A stretch of 64,000 nucleotides of DNA from Nitrogeniibacter aestuarii (GTDB lineage Bacteria > Pseudomonadota > Gammaproteobacteria > Burkholderiales > Rhodocyclaceae), in NCBI RefSeq assembly GCF_017309585.1, contig NZ_CP071321.1, positions 248,001 through 312,000 on the forward strand. Direction: 5' to 3'. Position numbers and translations under genes: made by a program. Every line of letters begins with the position of its first letter. Within the stretch, counting starts at the first letter, position 1. The notes beneath the pieces were generated by a model that saw nothing but the letters and a program-made list of their open reading frames with translations, was not told where the DNA came from and searched no databases. This document shows positions 24,697 to 32,664 of the stretch, in pieces.

Positions 24697-24921
24697 ATGA
24701 GTGACGCACGCGAAAAACGCACCAAGGCGCCGGCCAGTTACGGGCGGCGCAGTTTCCTGTTTGCTGCTGCCGGTACCGGCGCCGCCGGACTCGCGGCCGC
24801 CACGGGCGCGGCCCATGCCGCCACCGCGCAGGAAACACCCCAGGCCGAGCCTGATGGCCAGGGCAAGGGTTACCGCGTCACGACCCATGTGTCGCAGTAC
24901 TACCGCAGCACGAAGTTGTGA
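24697..24921 (+). CDS. Small twin-arginine signal protein (FdhX-like)
   Basis: A 74-residue protein with a Tat signal (YGRRSFLFAAAGTGAAGLAA, then AHAAT) and a mature part of only about 30 residues ending HVSQYYRSTKL. Similar tiny Tat proteins occur immediately upstream of fdhA in respiratory fdh clusters such as Shewanella. They have no cofactor motif and no proven function. Start at 24697 follows a GGGAGA site. An in-frame ATG at 24649, overlapping the torD stop, would add 16 residues before the signal. Confidence 0.82.
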   Translation: MSDAREKRTKAPASYGRRSFLFAAAGTGAAGLAAATGAAHAATAQETPQAEPDGQGKGYRVTTHVSQYYRSTKL

Positions 24922-24931
24922 GGAGGGAGCC

Positions 24932-27832
24932 ATGCTCGTCAAGAAATCAAAGAAGACAAACGTCTCAACGGGCAGTGCGCTGAGCGATGCCATCAGCACG
25001 CGCAGCGCACCGAAACGCCTGGATCGTCGCAGTTTCCTGAAGCGATCCGGCTTTGCGGCGGGCGCCGGCGCGGTCGGCGCAAGCCTGCCATTCGGCATGG
25101 TCAAGCCGGCCGATGCGGCCAAGGCGGCCGGTGACGGTCAGGTGGACGTCAAGCGCACCATCTGCACCCACTGTTCGGTGGGCTGTGCGGTGGATGCCGA
25201 GGTGAAGAACGGCGTGTGGGTCGGCCAGGAGCCGGTGTTCGACAGCCCGATCAACCTGGGCGCGCACTGCGCCAAGGGCGCGTCGGTGCGCGAGCACGGT
25301 CATGGTGAGCACCGCCTGCGCACGCCCATGAAGCTGCAAGGCGGCAAGTGGGTGGCCATGAAGTGGGAAGACGCCATCGAGGAAGTGGGCAGCAAGCTCA
25401 TGGAGATTCGCGACAAGTACGGCGCCGATGCCACCCACTGGATCGGCTCGTCCAAGCACTCCAATGAACAGGCTTATCTGTTCTGCAAGTTCGTGCGCAT
25501 GTTCGGCACCAACAACACCGACCACCAGGCCCGGATCTGCCACTCCACCACGGTGGCGGGGGTGGCAAACACCTGGGGCTACGGTGCGATGACGAACTCG
25601 TACAACGACATGCATTTCTCCAAGGCGATCTTCTTCATCGGGTCGAACGCCGCCGAGGCGCACCCGGTGAGCATGCTGCACATCCTGCATGCCAAGGAAG
25701 GCGGCGCCAAGGTCATCGTGGCCGACCCGCGCTACACCCGCACGGCGGCCAAAGCCGACCACTTCGTGCGCCTGCGTTCGGGCTCGGACATTCCGCTGCT
25801 CTACGGGGTGATCCGCACCATTTTCGAGAACGGCTGGGAAGACAGGAAGTACATCGAGGACCGTGTGTACGGCATGGACCAGGTCAAGGCCGAGGCCATG
25901 GAGTGGACGCCCGAGAAGGTGCTCGAGGCGACCGGCGTGCCCGACGAGCAGGTGCGCACCATCGCCGAAACCATGGCCAAGAACCGCCCCTCCACGGTGG
26001 TGTGGTGCATGGGCCAGACCCAGCACACCGTGGGCAACGCCATCACCCGCCTGATGTGCAACCTGCAGCTGGTGCTCGGCAATGTGGGCGTGGCCGGTGG
26101 CGGCACCAACATCTTCCGGGGTCATGACAACGTTCAGGGCGCGACCGACATCGGTCCCAACCCCGATTCGCTGCCCGGCTACTACGGCCTGGCGACCGGC
26201 TCCTGGAAGCACTGGTGCCGCGTCTGGGGCGTCGATTACGAGTGGATGCTGGGCCGCTTCAAGGACCAGACCATGATGGAAAAGCCGGGCATCACCGTGT
26301 CGCGCTGGATCGACGGCGTGACCGAGAACCCCGAGCTCATGGACCAGGCCACCAACATCAAGGCCCAGGTCTTCTGGGGCATGGCGCCCAACTCCCAGAG
26401 CCGCGGCAAGGACATGGTCGAGGCCATGAAGGCGCTGGAACTGCTGGTGGTGGTCGATCCCTACCCCTCTGCCACGGCCTCCATGGCGGCCATGGTGCGT
26501 CAGGACGGCGTGTATCTGCTGCCGGCGGCGACCCAGTTCGAGACCTACGGGTCGGTGACCGCCTCCAACCGCTCCTTGCAGTGGCGCGAGAAGGTGATCG
26601 AGCCCCTGTTCGAGTCCAAGGCGGATCACACCATCATCTATGCGTTTGCCAAGAAGTTCGGCTACGCAGACGAGCTGTGCAAGAACATCAAGCTCAACAA
26701 GGACGCCAAGGGCTGGATGGAGCCGGATGTGGAAGACATCCTGCGCGAGATCAACCGCGGCACCTGGACCATCGGTTACAGCGGCCAGTCGCCCGAGCGC
26801 CTGAAGCTGCAGATGCAGCACCTGTCCACCTTCAACCCGAGCACCCTGCGCGCCGAGGGCGGGCCGTGCGACGGCGAATATTTCGGCCTGCCGTGGCCGT
26901 GCTGGGGCAATCCGGAAATGAAGCACCCGGGCTCGCCCAACCTGTACGACACCACCCGTCACGTCATGGATGGCGGCGGCAACTTCCGCGCCCGTTTCGG
27001 GGTGGAGAAGGACGGCGTGTCGCTGCTGGCGGCCGAGGGCTCCTCGTCCAAGGGCGCGGACCTGAACTTCGGTTACCCCGAGTTCGACGCCGTGCTGCTC
27101 AAGAAACTGGGCTGGTGGGATGAACTGACCGACTCGGAAAAAGAGGCGGCCGAAGGCAAGAACTGGAAGACCGACCTGTCCGGCGGAATCATCCGCGTGG
27201 TCATGAAGAACCATGGCTGCATGCCCTATGGCAACGCCCGTGCCCGCTCGGTGGTGTGGAACTTCCCGGACCCGGTGCCCAAGCACCGCGAGCCCTTGTA
27301 TTCCACCCGGCCGGATCTGGTCGCCAAGTACCCGACACACGACGACAAGGCCAAGTTCTGGCGCCTGCCGACCCTCTACAAGACGGTGCAGGAGAAGTAT
27401 CGCGACGTGGTGAACGACTTCCCGCTGATCATGACCTCGGGCCGACTGGTCGAGTACGAGGGCGGCGGCGAGGAGACCCGTTCCAACCCGTGGCTGGCCG
27501 AGCTGCAGCAGGACATGTTCGTGGAGTTGAACCCGCGAGCGGCCGCCGACCGCGGCATCGTCGACAAGGACTGGGTGTGGGTCAAGTCGCCCACCGGCGC
27601 ACAGATCAAGGTGCGCGCGCTGGTGACCGAGCGGGTGGGGGCGGACACGGTGTTCCTGCCTTTCCACTTCTCCGGCCGCTGGATGGGCGAAGACATGCTC
27701 AAGTACTACCCGGAGGGCGCAGCGCCGATCGTGCGCGGTGAAGCGGTCAACACCGCCACCACCTACGGTTACGACGTGGTGACCATGATGCAGGAAACCA
27801 AGAGCACGGTCTGCCAGATCGCGAAGGCCTGA
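24932..27832 (+). CDS. fdhA: Formate dehydrogenase catalytic subunit (periplasmic, Cys type)
   Basis: A 966-residue molybdopterin oxidoreductase. A Tat signal (DRRSFLKRS, R32-R33) directs folded export. The N-terminal 4Fe-4S site is C78, C81, C85 and C113. C203-H204 (ARICHSTT) is the metal-ligating Cys and catalytic His; cysteine replaces the selenocysteine of E. coli FdnG. Molybdopterin-binding domains and the C-terminal dinucleotide-binding domain (LNPRAAADRGI...) follow. It oxidises formate to CO2 with Mo or W bound to two MGDs. The start at 24932 has an AGGAGGGAG site; longer readings enter the fdhX coding region in another frame. Confidence 0.96.
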   Translation: MLVKKSKKTNVSTGSALSDAISTRSAPKRLDRRSFLKRSGFAAGAGAVGASLPFGMVKPADAAKAAGDGQVDVKRTICTHCSVGCAVDAEVKNGVWVGQEPVFDSPINLGAHCAKGASVREHGHGEHRLRTPMKLQGGKWVAMKWEDAIEEVGSKLMEIRDKYGADATHWIGSSKHSNEQAYLFCKFVRMFGTNNTDHQARICHSTTVAGVANTWGYGAMTNSYNDMHFSKAIFFIGSNAAEAHPVSMLHILHAKEGGAKVIVADPRYTRTAAKADHFVRLRSGSDIPLLYGVIRTIFENGWEDRKYIEDRVYGMDQVKAEAMEWTPEKVLEATGVPDEQVRTIAETMAKNRPSTVVWCMGQTQHTVGNAITRLMCNLQLVLGNVGVAGGGTNIFRGHDNVQGATDIGPNPDSLPGYYGLATGSWKHWCRVWGVDYEWMLGRFKDQTMMEKPGITVSRWIDGVTENPELMDQATNIKAQVFWGMAPNSQSRGKDMVEAMKALELLVVVDPYPSATASMAAMVRQDGVYLLPAATQFETYGSVTASNRSLQWREKVIEPLFESKADHTIIYAFAKKFGYADELCKNIKLNKDAKGWMEPDVEDILREINRGTWTIGYSGQSPERLKLQMQHLSTFNPSTLRAEGGPCDGEYFGLPWPCWGNPEMKHPGSPNLYDTTRHVMDGGGNFRARFGVEKDGVSLLAAEGSSSKGADLNFGYPEFDAVLLKKLGWWDELTDSEKEAAEGKNWKTDLSGGIIRVVMKNHGCMPYGNARARSVVWNFPDPVPKHREPLYSTRPDLVAKYPTHDDKAKFWRLPTLYKTVQEKYRDVVNDFPLIMTSGRLVEYEGGGEETRSNPWLAELQQDMFVELNPRAAADRGIVDKDWVWVKSPTGAQIKVRALVTERVGADTVFLPFHFSGRWMGEDMLKYYPEGAAPIVRGEAVNTATTYGYDVVTMMQETKSTVCQIAKA

Positions 27833-27853
27833 GGCCCGGAGGAGAGATAAAAA

Positions 27854-28456
27854 ATGGCACGAATGAAATTCCTTTGCGATGCCGAGCGCTGCATCGAATG
27901 CAACAGCTGCGTCACCGCCTGCAAGAACGAACACGAGGTGCCCTGGGGCATCCAGCGCCGCCGCGTGGTGACCATCAACGACGGGGTCGAGAACGAGGAG
28001 AAATCCTTGTCCGTGGCCTGTATGCACTGCTCCGACGCCCCGTGCATGGCGGTGTGTCCGGTCGATTGCTTCTACCGCACCGAAGACGGTGTGGTGCTGC
28101 ATGACAAGGACGCCTGTATCGGCTGTGGCTACTGCTTCTATGCCTGCCCGTTCGGCGCACCGCAGTTCCCGCAGGAAGGCGCCTTCGGCCAGCGCGGCAA
28201 GATGGACAAGTGCACCTTCTGCGCCGGTGGCCCCGAGGCGGACGGCTCGGACGCCGAGTTCGAGAAGTACGGTCGCAACCGGATTGCCGAGGGCAAGCTG
28301 CCCCTGTGCGCCGAGATGTGCTCCACCAAGGCCCTGCTGGGCGGCGATGGCCAGGAGATCTCCGAGATCTTCCGCCAGCGCGTGGTGCGTCGCGGGGGCT
28401 CAGGCGCCGAACTCATCGGCTGGGACACCGCCTACGGCAAGGGAGGCAAGTCATGA
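27854..28456 (+). CDS. fdhB: Formate dehydrogenase iron-sulfur subunit
   Basis: A 200-residue ferredoxin-like subunit with cysteine motifs for four 4Fe-4S clusters: CIECNSCVTAC, CMHCSDAPCMAVC, CIGCGYCFYAC and CTFC...CAEMC. It relays electrons from FdhA to the cytochrome b subunit. It has no signal peptide, so it should travel through Tat as a passenger with FdhA. It starts 21 bp after fdhA and overlaps the next gene by 4 bp. Confidence 0.95.
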   Translation: MARMKFLCDAERCIECNSCVTACKNEHEVPWGIQRRRVVTINDGVENEEKSLSVACMHCSDAPCMAVCPVDCFYRTEDGVVLHDKDACIGCGYCFYACPFGAPQFPQEGAFGQRGKMDKCTFCAGGPEADGSDAEFEKYGRNRIAEGKLPLCAEMCSTKALLGGDGQEISEIFRQRVVRRGGSGAELIGWDTAYGKGGKS

Positions 28457-28674
28457 GCAAGCACACCGTGATGCTCGCCCTGGTCGCGGCCTTCGCCGTG
28501 GCCGGCTGTGGCGAGAAGACCCAGGTGGTCGAGTACAAGGCGGGCACCTACTCGGGCAAGCCGGACACCCGGCCCTGGGAGTCGTCCGCCTACAACGGCG
28601 ACAAGGCCATGTGGGAGTCCGACATGCGCGCCCGCGCTCACAAGCAGACCGAACTCGGTCGTATCACCCAGTAA
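28453..28674 (+). CDS. Small lipoprotein of the fdh operon
   Basis: A 73-residue protein with a lipoprotein signal ending in the lipobox VAGC (Cys at residue 19). The mature part is about 55 residues and rich in charged and aromatic residues (GTYSGKPDTRPWESS, DKAMWESDMRARAHKQTE). Start codon and fdhB stop overlap (ATGA), so translation is coupled, and fdhC follows 12 bp later. Its place inside the structural operon suggests a small periplasmic-face subunit or assembly factor; no function is known to me. Confidence 0.85.
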   Translation: MSKHTVMLALVAAFAVAGCGEKTQVVEYKAGTYSGKPDTRPWESSAYNGDKAMWESDMRARAHKQTELGRITQ

Positions 28675-28686
28675 AGGGAGGTGCGC

Positions 28687-29706
28687 ATGAACGGAAGCTT
28701 CACTCTGTGGCTACGGGCGCTGCTGCTGACTCTGGCCCTGGGCCTCGGGCTGGCGGGGACGCCGGCCCTGGCGCAGGACAGTGATCAGACCTCCGCCTCG
28801 GAACGCCACAACAACGTACAGGCCTTCACCGACGCGCGTCGCGGTGAGAACCAGTCCATCACCTTCCAGGCCCCGGCGGATCGGCAACTGATCCAGTCCG
28901 AGGGCGAGAGCTGGCGCCAGTGGCGCAATGGCCCGATTACCGTTTACGGCGGTTGGGCCATCGCGATCATGTTCGTGGCGCTGGTGCTGTTCTACGCCGT
29001 CCGCGGCAAGATCCGTCTGGAGGACAAGCCCACCGGGCGGCTCATCCAGCGCTTCACCATGGTGGAGCGGCTGGCCCACTGGTCGGTGGCGGCGTGTTTT
29101 GTCGTGCTCGGGCTCACCGGGCTGCTGCTGCTGTTCGGCAAGCATCTGGTGATCCCGCTCATCGGCTATCAGGCCTTCTCCTGGTTCGCGGTCATCGCCA
29201 AGAACCTGCACAACTTCATTGGCCCGCTGTTCTTCGTCTCCATCGTGCTGTTCGCCATCATGTTCGTGAAGGACAACGTCTGGCAGCCGATCGACGCCCT
29301 GTGGATCAAGAAGGCGGGTGGTCTGCTTTCAGGCGAGCATGTGCCGTCCTGGCGCTTCAATTTCGGTGAGAAGACCTGGTTCTGGCTCGGCGTGGTGTTC
29401 CTGGGTCTGCTGGTGAGCATCACCGGCCTGATCCTGGACTTCCCGGGCAATGGGCAGATCCGTCAGGACATGCAGCTGGCGCACATTCTTCACGCGGGCG
29501 GGGCGATGCTCTTCATCACCCTGTCGCTGGGCCACATCTACATCGGCTCAATCGGCATGGAAGGCGCGCTCGACGGCATGAAGACCGGCTATGTGGACGA
29601 AACCTGGGCCAGGGAGCACCACGAATACTGGTATCGCGAGGCCAAGAAGCAGGCCGGACAACCGGTGGACGCCCCGGTGCCGCACGGCTCGGCCACGGCA
29701 CGCTGA
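28687..29706 (+). CDS. fdhC: Formate dehydrogenase cytochrome b subunit
   Basis: A 339-residue membrane protein. A signal peptide (to about residue 27) and a roughly 60-residue periplasmic segment precede a first transmembrane helix (YGGWAIAIMFVALVLFY). The cytochrome b556 core follows: RFTMVERLAHWSVAACFVVLGLTG, LHNFIGPLFF, and LAHILHAGGAMLFITLSLGHIYIGS, whose histidines can bind two b hemes. It passes electrons to quinone in the inner membrane. The N-terminal periplasmic extension is absent from the shorter E. coli FdnI. I chose ATG 28687 over GTG 28681 because of GGGAGG spacing. Confidence 0.94.
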   Translation: MNGSFTLWLRALLLTLALGLGLAGTPALAQDSDQTSASERHNNVQAFTDARRGENQSITFQAPADRQLIQSEGESWRQWRNGPITVYGGWAIAIMFVALVLFYAVRGKIRLEDKPTGRLIQRFTMVERLAHWSVAACFVVLGLTGLLLLFGKHLVIPLIGYQAFSWFAVIAKNLHNFIGPLFFVSIVLFAIMFVKDNVWQPIDALWIKKAGGLLSGEHVPSWRFNFGEKTWFWLGVVFLGLLVSITGLILDFPGNGQIRQDMQLAHILHAGGAMLFITLSLGHIYIGSIGMEGALDGMKTGYVDETWAREHHEYWYREAKKQAGQPVDAPVPHGSATAR

Positions 29707-29712
29707 GGATAC

Positions 29713-29736
29713 CGGCGCCGCTCACGGGCGGCGCCG
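29713..29736. terminator. GC-rich hairpin between convergent fdhC and mobA
   Basis: A 9-bp stem (29713-29721 with 29728-29736) and 6-nt loop in the 36-bp gap between two converging operons. Neither strand has a strong T-run, so termination may be partial. Confidence 0.5.
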
Positions 29737-29742
29737 TGTGGT

Positions 29743-30351
29743 TCAGGTCTTCTGATGACTGGCGAGTTCTTCCGGCGTGTTGATGTTGGCGAAGGCCTCG
29801 ACGCAGTCGTCGAAGTCCACCACCACATGCGCCTGCTTGAAGACCCAGCGATCGATCTTGCGATCGCCGGAGGCAAGGAAGTCGGCCAGCGAGGCGGCCA
29901 CCTTCGTGCGCGCCAGCAGGAAGACCGGCTGATTGAAACCGCCGGCACGCACCATGGCGATGTCGGCATTCGCGTGTTCGGCCGCCGTTCGCAGGCGGCT
30001 GACCAGATCGACGGGGACGAAGGGCGAATCGCAGGGGCAGGTGACCACCCAGGCGTCTTGATCGCCCAGGGCATGCAGCCCCGCGTCGAGCCCGGCCAGC
30101 GGCCCGGCGTAGCCTTCAAGCCGGTCGCCGATCACCGGCACGCCATAGCCGGCATAGGTGTCGGCATTGCGGTTGGCGTTGATCATGAGGCGGTCACATT
30201 GCGGGCCCAGCCGCTCGATCACGTGAGCGACCATCGCCTTGCCGTCCAGCTCGACCAGCCCCTTGTCCACACCGCCCATGCGGCTGCCCATGCCGCCGGC
30301 GAGAATCAGGCCGATAACAGGGATGTCCGCGGGAATGTGAGATGCGCTCAT
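29743..30351 (-). CDS. mobA: Molybdenum cofactor guanylyltransferase
   Basis: A 202-residue nucleotidyltransferase with the glycine-rich GTP loop LILAGGMGSRMGGVDKGL, then VELDGKAMVAHVIERL and CDSPFVPVDLV (Mg-binding Asp). MobA attaches GMP to molybdopterin to form the MGD cofactor required by FdhA. Its ATG overlaps the fdhD stop by 4 bp, so fdhD-mobA form one unit dedicated to the neighbouring enzyme. Confidence 0.95.
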   Translation of the reverse strand: MSASHIPADIPVIGLILAGGMGSRMGGVDKGLVELDGKAMVAHVIERLGPQCDRLMINANRNADTYAGYGVPVIGDRLEGYAGPLAGLDAGLHALGDQDAWVVTCPCDSPFVPVDLVSRLRTAAEHANADIAMVRAGGFNQPVFLLARTKVAASLADFLASGDRKIDRWVFKQAHVVVDFDDCVEAFANINTPEELASHQKT

Positions 30352-31211
30352 GCCGACCTCGTGATGCGTTCAGGGTGGGAGTAGATCAGATGACGGCCGA
30401 CCCGCGCGCGACACACCAGCGTGACCCCCATCTCCTTCGCCAGCTGCAGCCCCATCTGGGTGAGGCCGGAACGCGAGACCAGAAAGGGCACGCCCATCTG
30501 CACCGCCTTCATGACCATCTCGGAGGTGAGGCGCCCGGTGGTGTAGAAGATCTTGTCGGCACCGGTCTCTTCGTCCAGCCACATGAAGCCGCTGATGGAA
30601 TCGACCGCGTTGTGCCGACCGACGTCTTCCACGTGGTAGAGCAGGGGGGCGCCCTCGAGGTTGCGCAGCAGGGCGCAGCCATGCACCGAGCCGGAGCGCT
30701 TGTAGATGGTGTCGAGCGCCAGGATCTGCGCCAGTGCCGCATCGAGCGTCTCTACCGACACGGTGGCGTCGCTCTCGATGGGGCGCAGCGCCTCGAGCCA
30801 GTCACCGAACATGGTGCCCTGGCCGCAGCCGGTGGTCACCGTGCGCTTGGCGGTGCGTTCGCGCACATCGAACGCTTCACGGGTGGTGACGGCGCAGGCG
30901 CCGGTCTCCCAGTCCACGTGCACCGTGGCCAGATCGGCGAGCGATTCGACCAGTCGCTGGTTGCGCAGGTAACCCATGATCAGCGCCTCGGGGGCCTGGC
31001 CGAGGGTCATGAGGGTGACCACTTCCTGCTTGTTGAGGTACAGGGTGAGCGGATGCTCGCCGGGCACCTCCACCTCGCGGGACTGACCCTCATGATCGAT
31101 GACCGTGGTGGCCTCGGTCGCCGGGCGCCGGGCGCGGGTCATGGACAGGGACGGGGTGCCGGGCGCATCGCCCAGCGGAATCTGAAAGACTGCCTCGGTG
31201 TCAGAGGACAT
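30348..31211 (-). CDS. fdhD: Formate dehydrogenase sulfur-carrier protein FdhD
   Basis: A 287-residue FdhD protein with PGEHPLTLYLNKQEV, TTGCGQGTM (C129), SGSVHGCALL, HVEDVGRHNAVDSI and FYTTGRLTSEMV. FdhD passes sulfur from the desulfurase IscS to the Mo/W cofactor, and FdhA is inactive without it. E. coli FdhD has a CxxC; here only one Cys remains at that point (CGQG), a known variant. I take the ATG at 31211; a TTG at 31238 could add nine residues. Confidence 0.93.
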   Translation of the reverse strand: MSSDTEAVFQIPLGDAPGTPSLSMTRARRPATEATTVIDHEGQSREVEVPGEHPLTLYLNKQEVVTLMTLGQAPEALIMGYLRNQRLVESLADLATVHVDWETGACAVTTREAFDVRERTAKRTVTTGCGQGTMFGDWLEALRPIESDATVSVETLDAALAQILALDTIYKRSGSVHGCALLRNLEGAPLLYHVEDVGRHNAVDSISGFMWLDEETGADKIFYTTGRLTSEMVMKAVQMGVPFLVSRSGLTQMGLQLAKEMGVTLVCRARVGRHLIYSHPERITRSA

Positions 31212-31272
31212 GAGCGGGGATTTCGTCTCTTCGGCCAATGGCGACAGGCGCCTTCGCCGTTTCGTTATGGAT

Positions 31273-31287
31273 GGGCTATTTTAGCCC
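31273..31287. repeat. Palindrome GGGCTA-N3-TAGCCC in the fdhD/DUF3305 divergent region
   Basis: Perfect 6-bp arms separated by TTT, in the 119-bp gap between divergent fdhD and the DUF3305 gene. Its place fits an operator shared by the two fdh accessory operons, but it is short. Confidence 0.45.
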
Positions 31288-31330
31288 GAACGCGCGATCG
31301 ACACCGCTGCCGCGCGACAGGAAAACACGG

Positions 31331-31816
31331 ATGAACGCACCAGCACCCCTTCCGCCACCGGCCATGCAACTGGCCGTCAGCTTTGCCCGCGAGGCCGTGA
31401 CCGGCAATCGATGGATCACCCATCGCTGGGCACTCGTGGGTATGCACGTGGGCGCCGAACCGCCGCCGATACCGGCCGAGCAAGTGGTGGTGAGCGGGCT
31501 CACGCTGACCCTGCACGGTGACGAGGCCGAAGGCTATTACATGAACGTGACGGCCGATGAGCCGTCCCTGTTCTTCATGGTGCGCCCGAGCGACGACGAG
31601 AACCCCGACAGTGCGCCGACGGTCATCGAGGTGAGTGCCAACTTCTACGAGGCGTCGCGCTGGATGGATGCCGGTGAGAGCGTTGAACGCCTGCCCTTGC
31701 CCGCAGACTGGACACGTGCCATCGCGGACTTCGCCCGCGCCCATTTCAAGCCGTTCGAAAGGAAACAGAAGCGCTACGCGCGCACCGGAGACAAGCATGA
31801 ACGCCCCGGACACTGA
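31331..31816 (+). CDS. DUF3305 domain protein
   Basis: A 161-residue soluble protein. Recognisable pieces are RWITHRWALVGMHVGA near the N-terminus, GYYMNVTADEPSLFFMVR, and a basic C-terminal tail (KPFERKQKRYAR). DUF3305 genes occur in Mo/W formate dehydrogenase clusters paired with DUF3306, so an assembly role is likely but unproven. The start at 31331 is supported by a GGAAAA stretch and the pair's conserved N-terminus; the downstream gene overlaps its last 20 bp. Confidence 0.83.
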   Translation: MNAPAPLPPPAMQLAVSFAREAVTGNRWITHRWALVGMHVGAEPPPIPAEQVVVSGLTLTLHGDEAEGYYMNVTADEPSLFFMVRPSDDENPDSAPTVIEVSANFYEASRWMDAGESVERLPLPADWTRAIADFARAHFKPFERKQKRYARTGDKHERPGH

Positions 31817-32381
31817 CCCGAAAACGCCGCTCAGCCTGGCCGAAGAAGAAGCCGAGGCGGGCTTCCTGAGCCGCTGGTCGCGTCGCAAGCAGGCCATTGC
31901 CCGCGGTGAGACGCCTGCCGAACCACCATCACCGGCCGTTGCCACCGCGCCCGCCGCTCAGCCGGAGCCGGCCCTGCCCGACCCCCTGACCCTGGGCATG
32001 GCGGACGACTTTTCCGCCTTCCTGCGCGACAAGGTGCCGCCGGCCCTCAAGCACAAGGCCATGCAGCATCTGTTCAGTCACCCGCACTTCAACGAGCTGG
32101 ACATGATGGACGTGTACATGGAGGACTTCAATCTGGTCCCCAACCTCGAGCCGGCGTCCATGGACCTGGTCAGGCATGCCAAGGCCGTGCTCGATCCGAC
32201 ACCGCATGAGGCAAGGGAAGCCCCGGGCGAGGCAGCGGACGGCGGCCAGACCGATGGCGAACTGCTGGCGGGGCAAGCGATCGCCGAAGCACCCGCGGAC
32301 GATGCCAACAGTGTCGACGTGCCGGAAGAGGCAGACCCATTGCCGGCAGAGCAGACCACGCAGCCGGATCGGACTGCCTGA
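31797..32381 (+). CDS. DUF3306 domain protein
   Basis: A 194-residue protein with an N-terminal FLSRWSRRKQAIARGE motif, a Pro/Ala linker, a conserved core (FSAFLRDKVPPALKHKAMQHLFSHPHFNELDMMDVYMEDFN, residues about 72-112) and an acidic low-complexity C-terminus. The core and its linkage to DUF3305 mark it as a formate-dehydrogenase-associated family of unknown function. It starts inside the DUF3305 gene (20-bp overlap). Confidence 0.85.
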   Translation: MNAPDTDPKTPLSLAEEEAEAGFLSRWSRRKQAIARGETPAEPPSPAVATAPAAQPEPALPDPLTLGMADDFSAFLRDKVPPALKHKAMQHLFSHPHFNELDMMDVYMEDFNLVPNLEPASMDLVRHAKAVLDPTPHEAREAPGEAADGGQTDGELLAGQAIAEAPADDANSVDVPEEADPLPAEQTTQPDRTA

Positions 32382-32664
32382 CGCGGGGCCACCACGGTCG
32401 CTCGCCCCGATGCGGGGGTGGGGTGTCGTCGGACCGCACCGGGACGCGCCTGTCGAGGCTGTCCAGCCAAATTCAAATGAAAATCCGATTCGGGTGCATG
32501 CGTGCCTTCAATGCGCGCAAGCGCCCGTCTGCCTTGGGCTTTCGAACACTGGGTTCAAACAGTGAATTCAAACGCGTGTTGTCCGCGCGGAATCGTGCTC
32601 AACCTTCTGTGGGCTGTGCCGTTTGCGCTGGAACAAACGTGTCGGAAGCGACAAGGAAAAGAAT

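Noticed and set aside
24965..28102. A 1045-codon open frame antisense to fdhA/fdhB
   Set aside because: It is the mirror of a high-GC gene with strong codon bias; its translation is low-complexity His/Gly/Val-rich with no domains, and the + strand encodes clear Fdh subunits.
32382..32664. Small coding frames between DUF3306 and the chemoreceptor
   Set aside because: The frames have no ribosome site, and their translations are basic low-complexity; the stretch looks non-coding.
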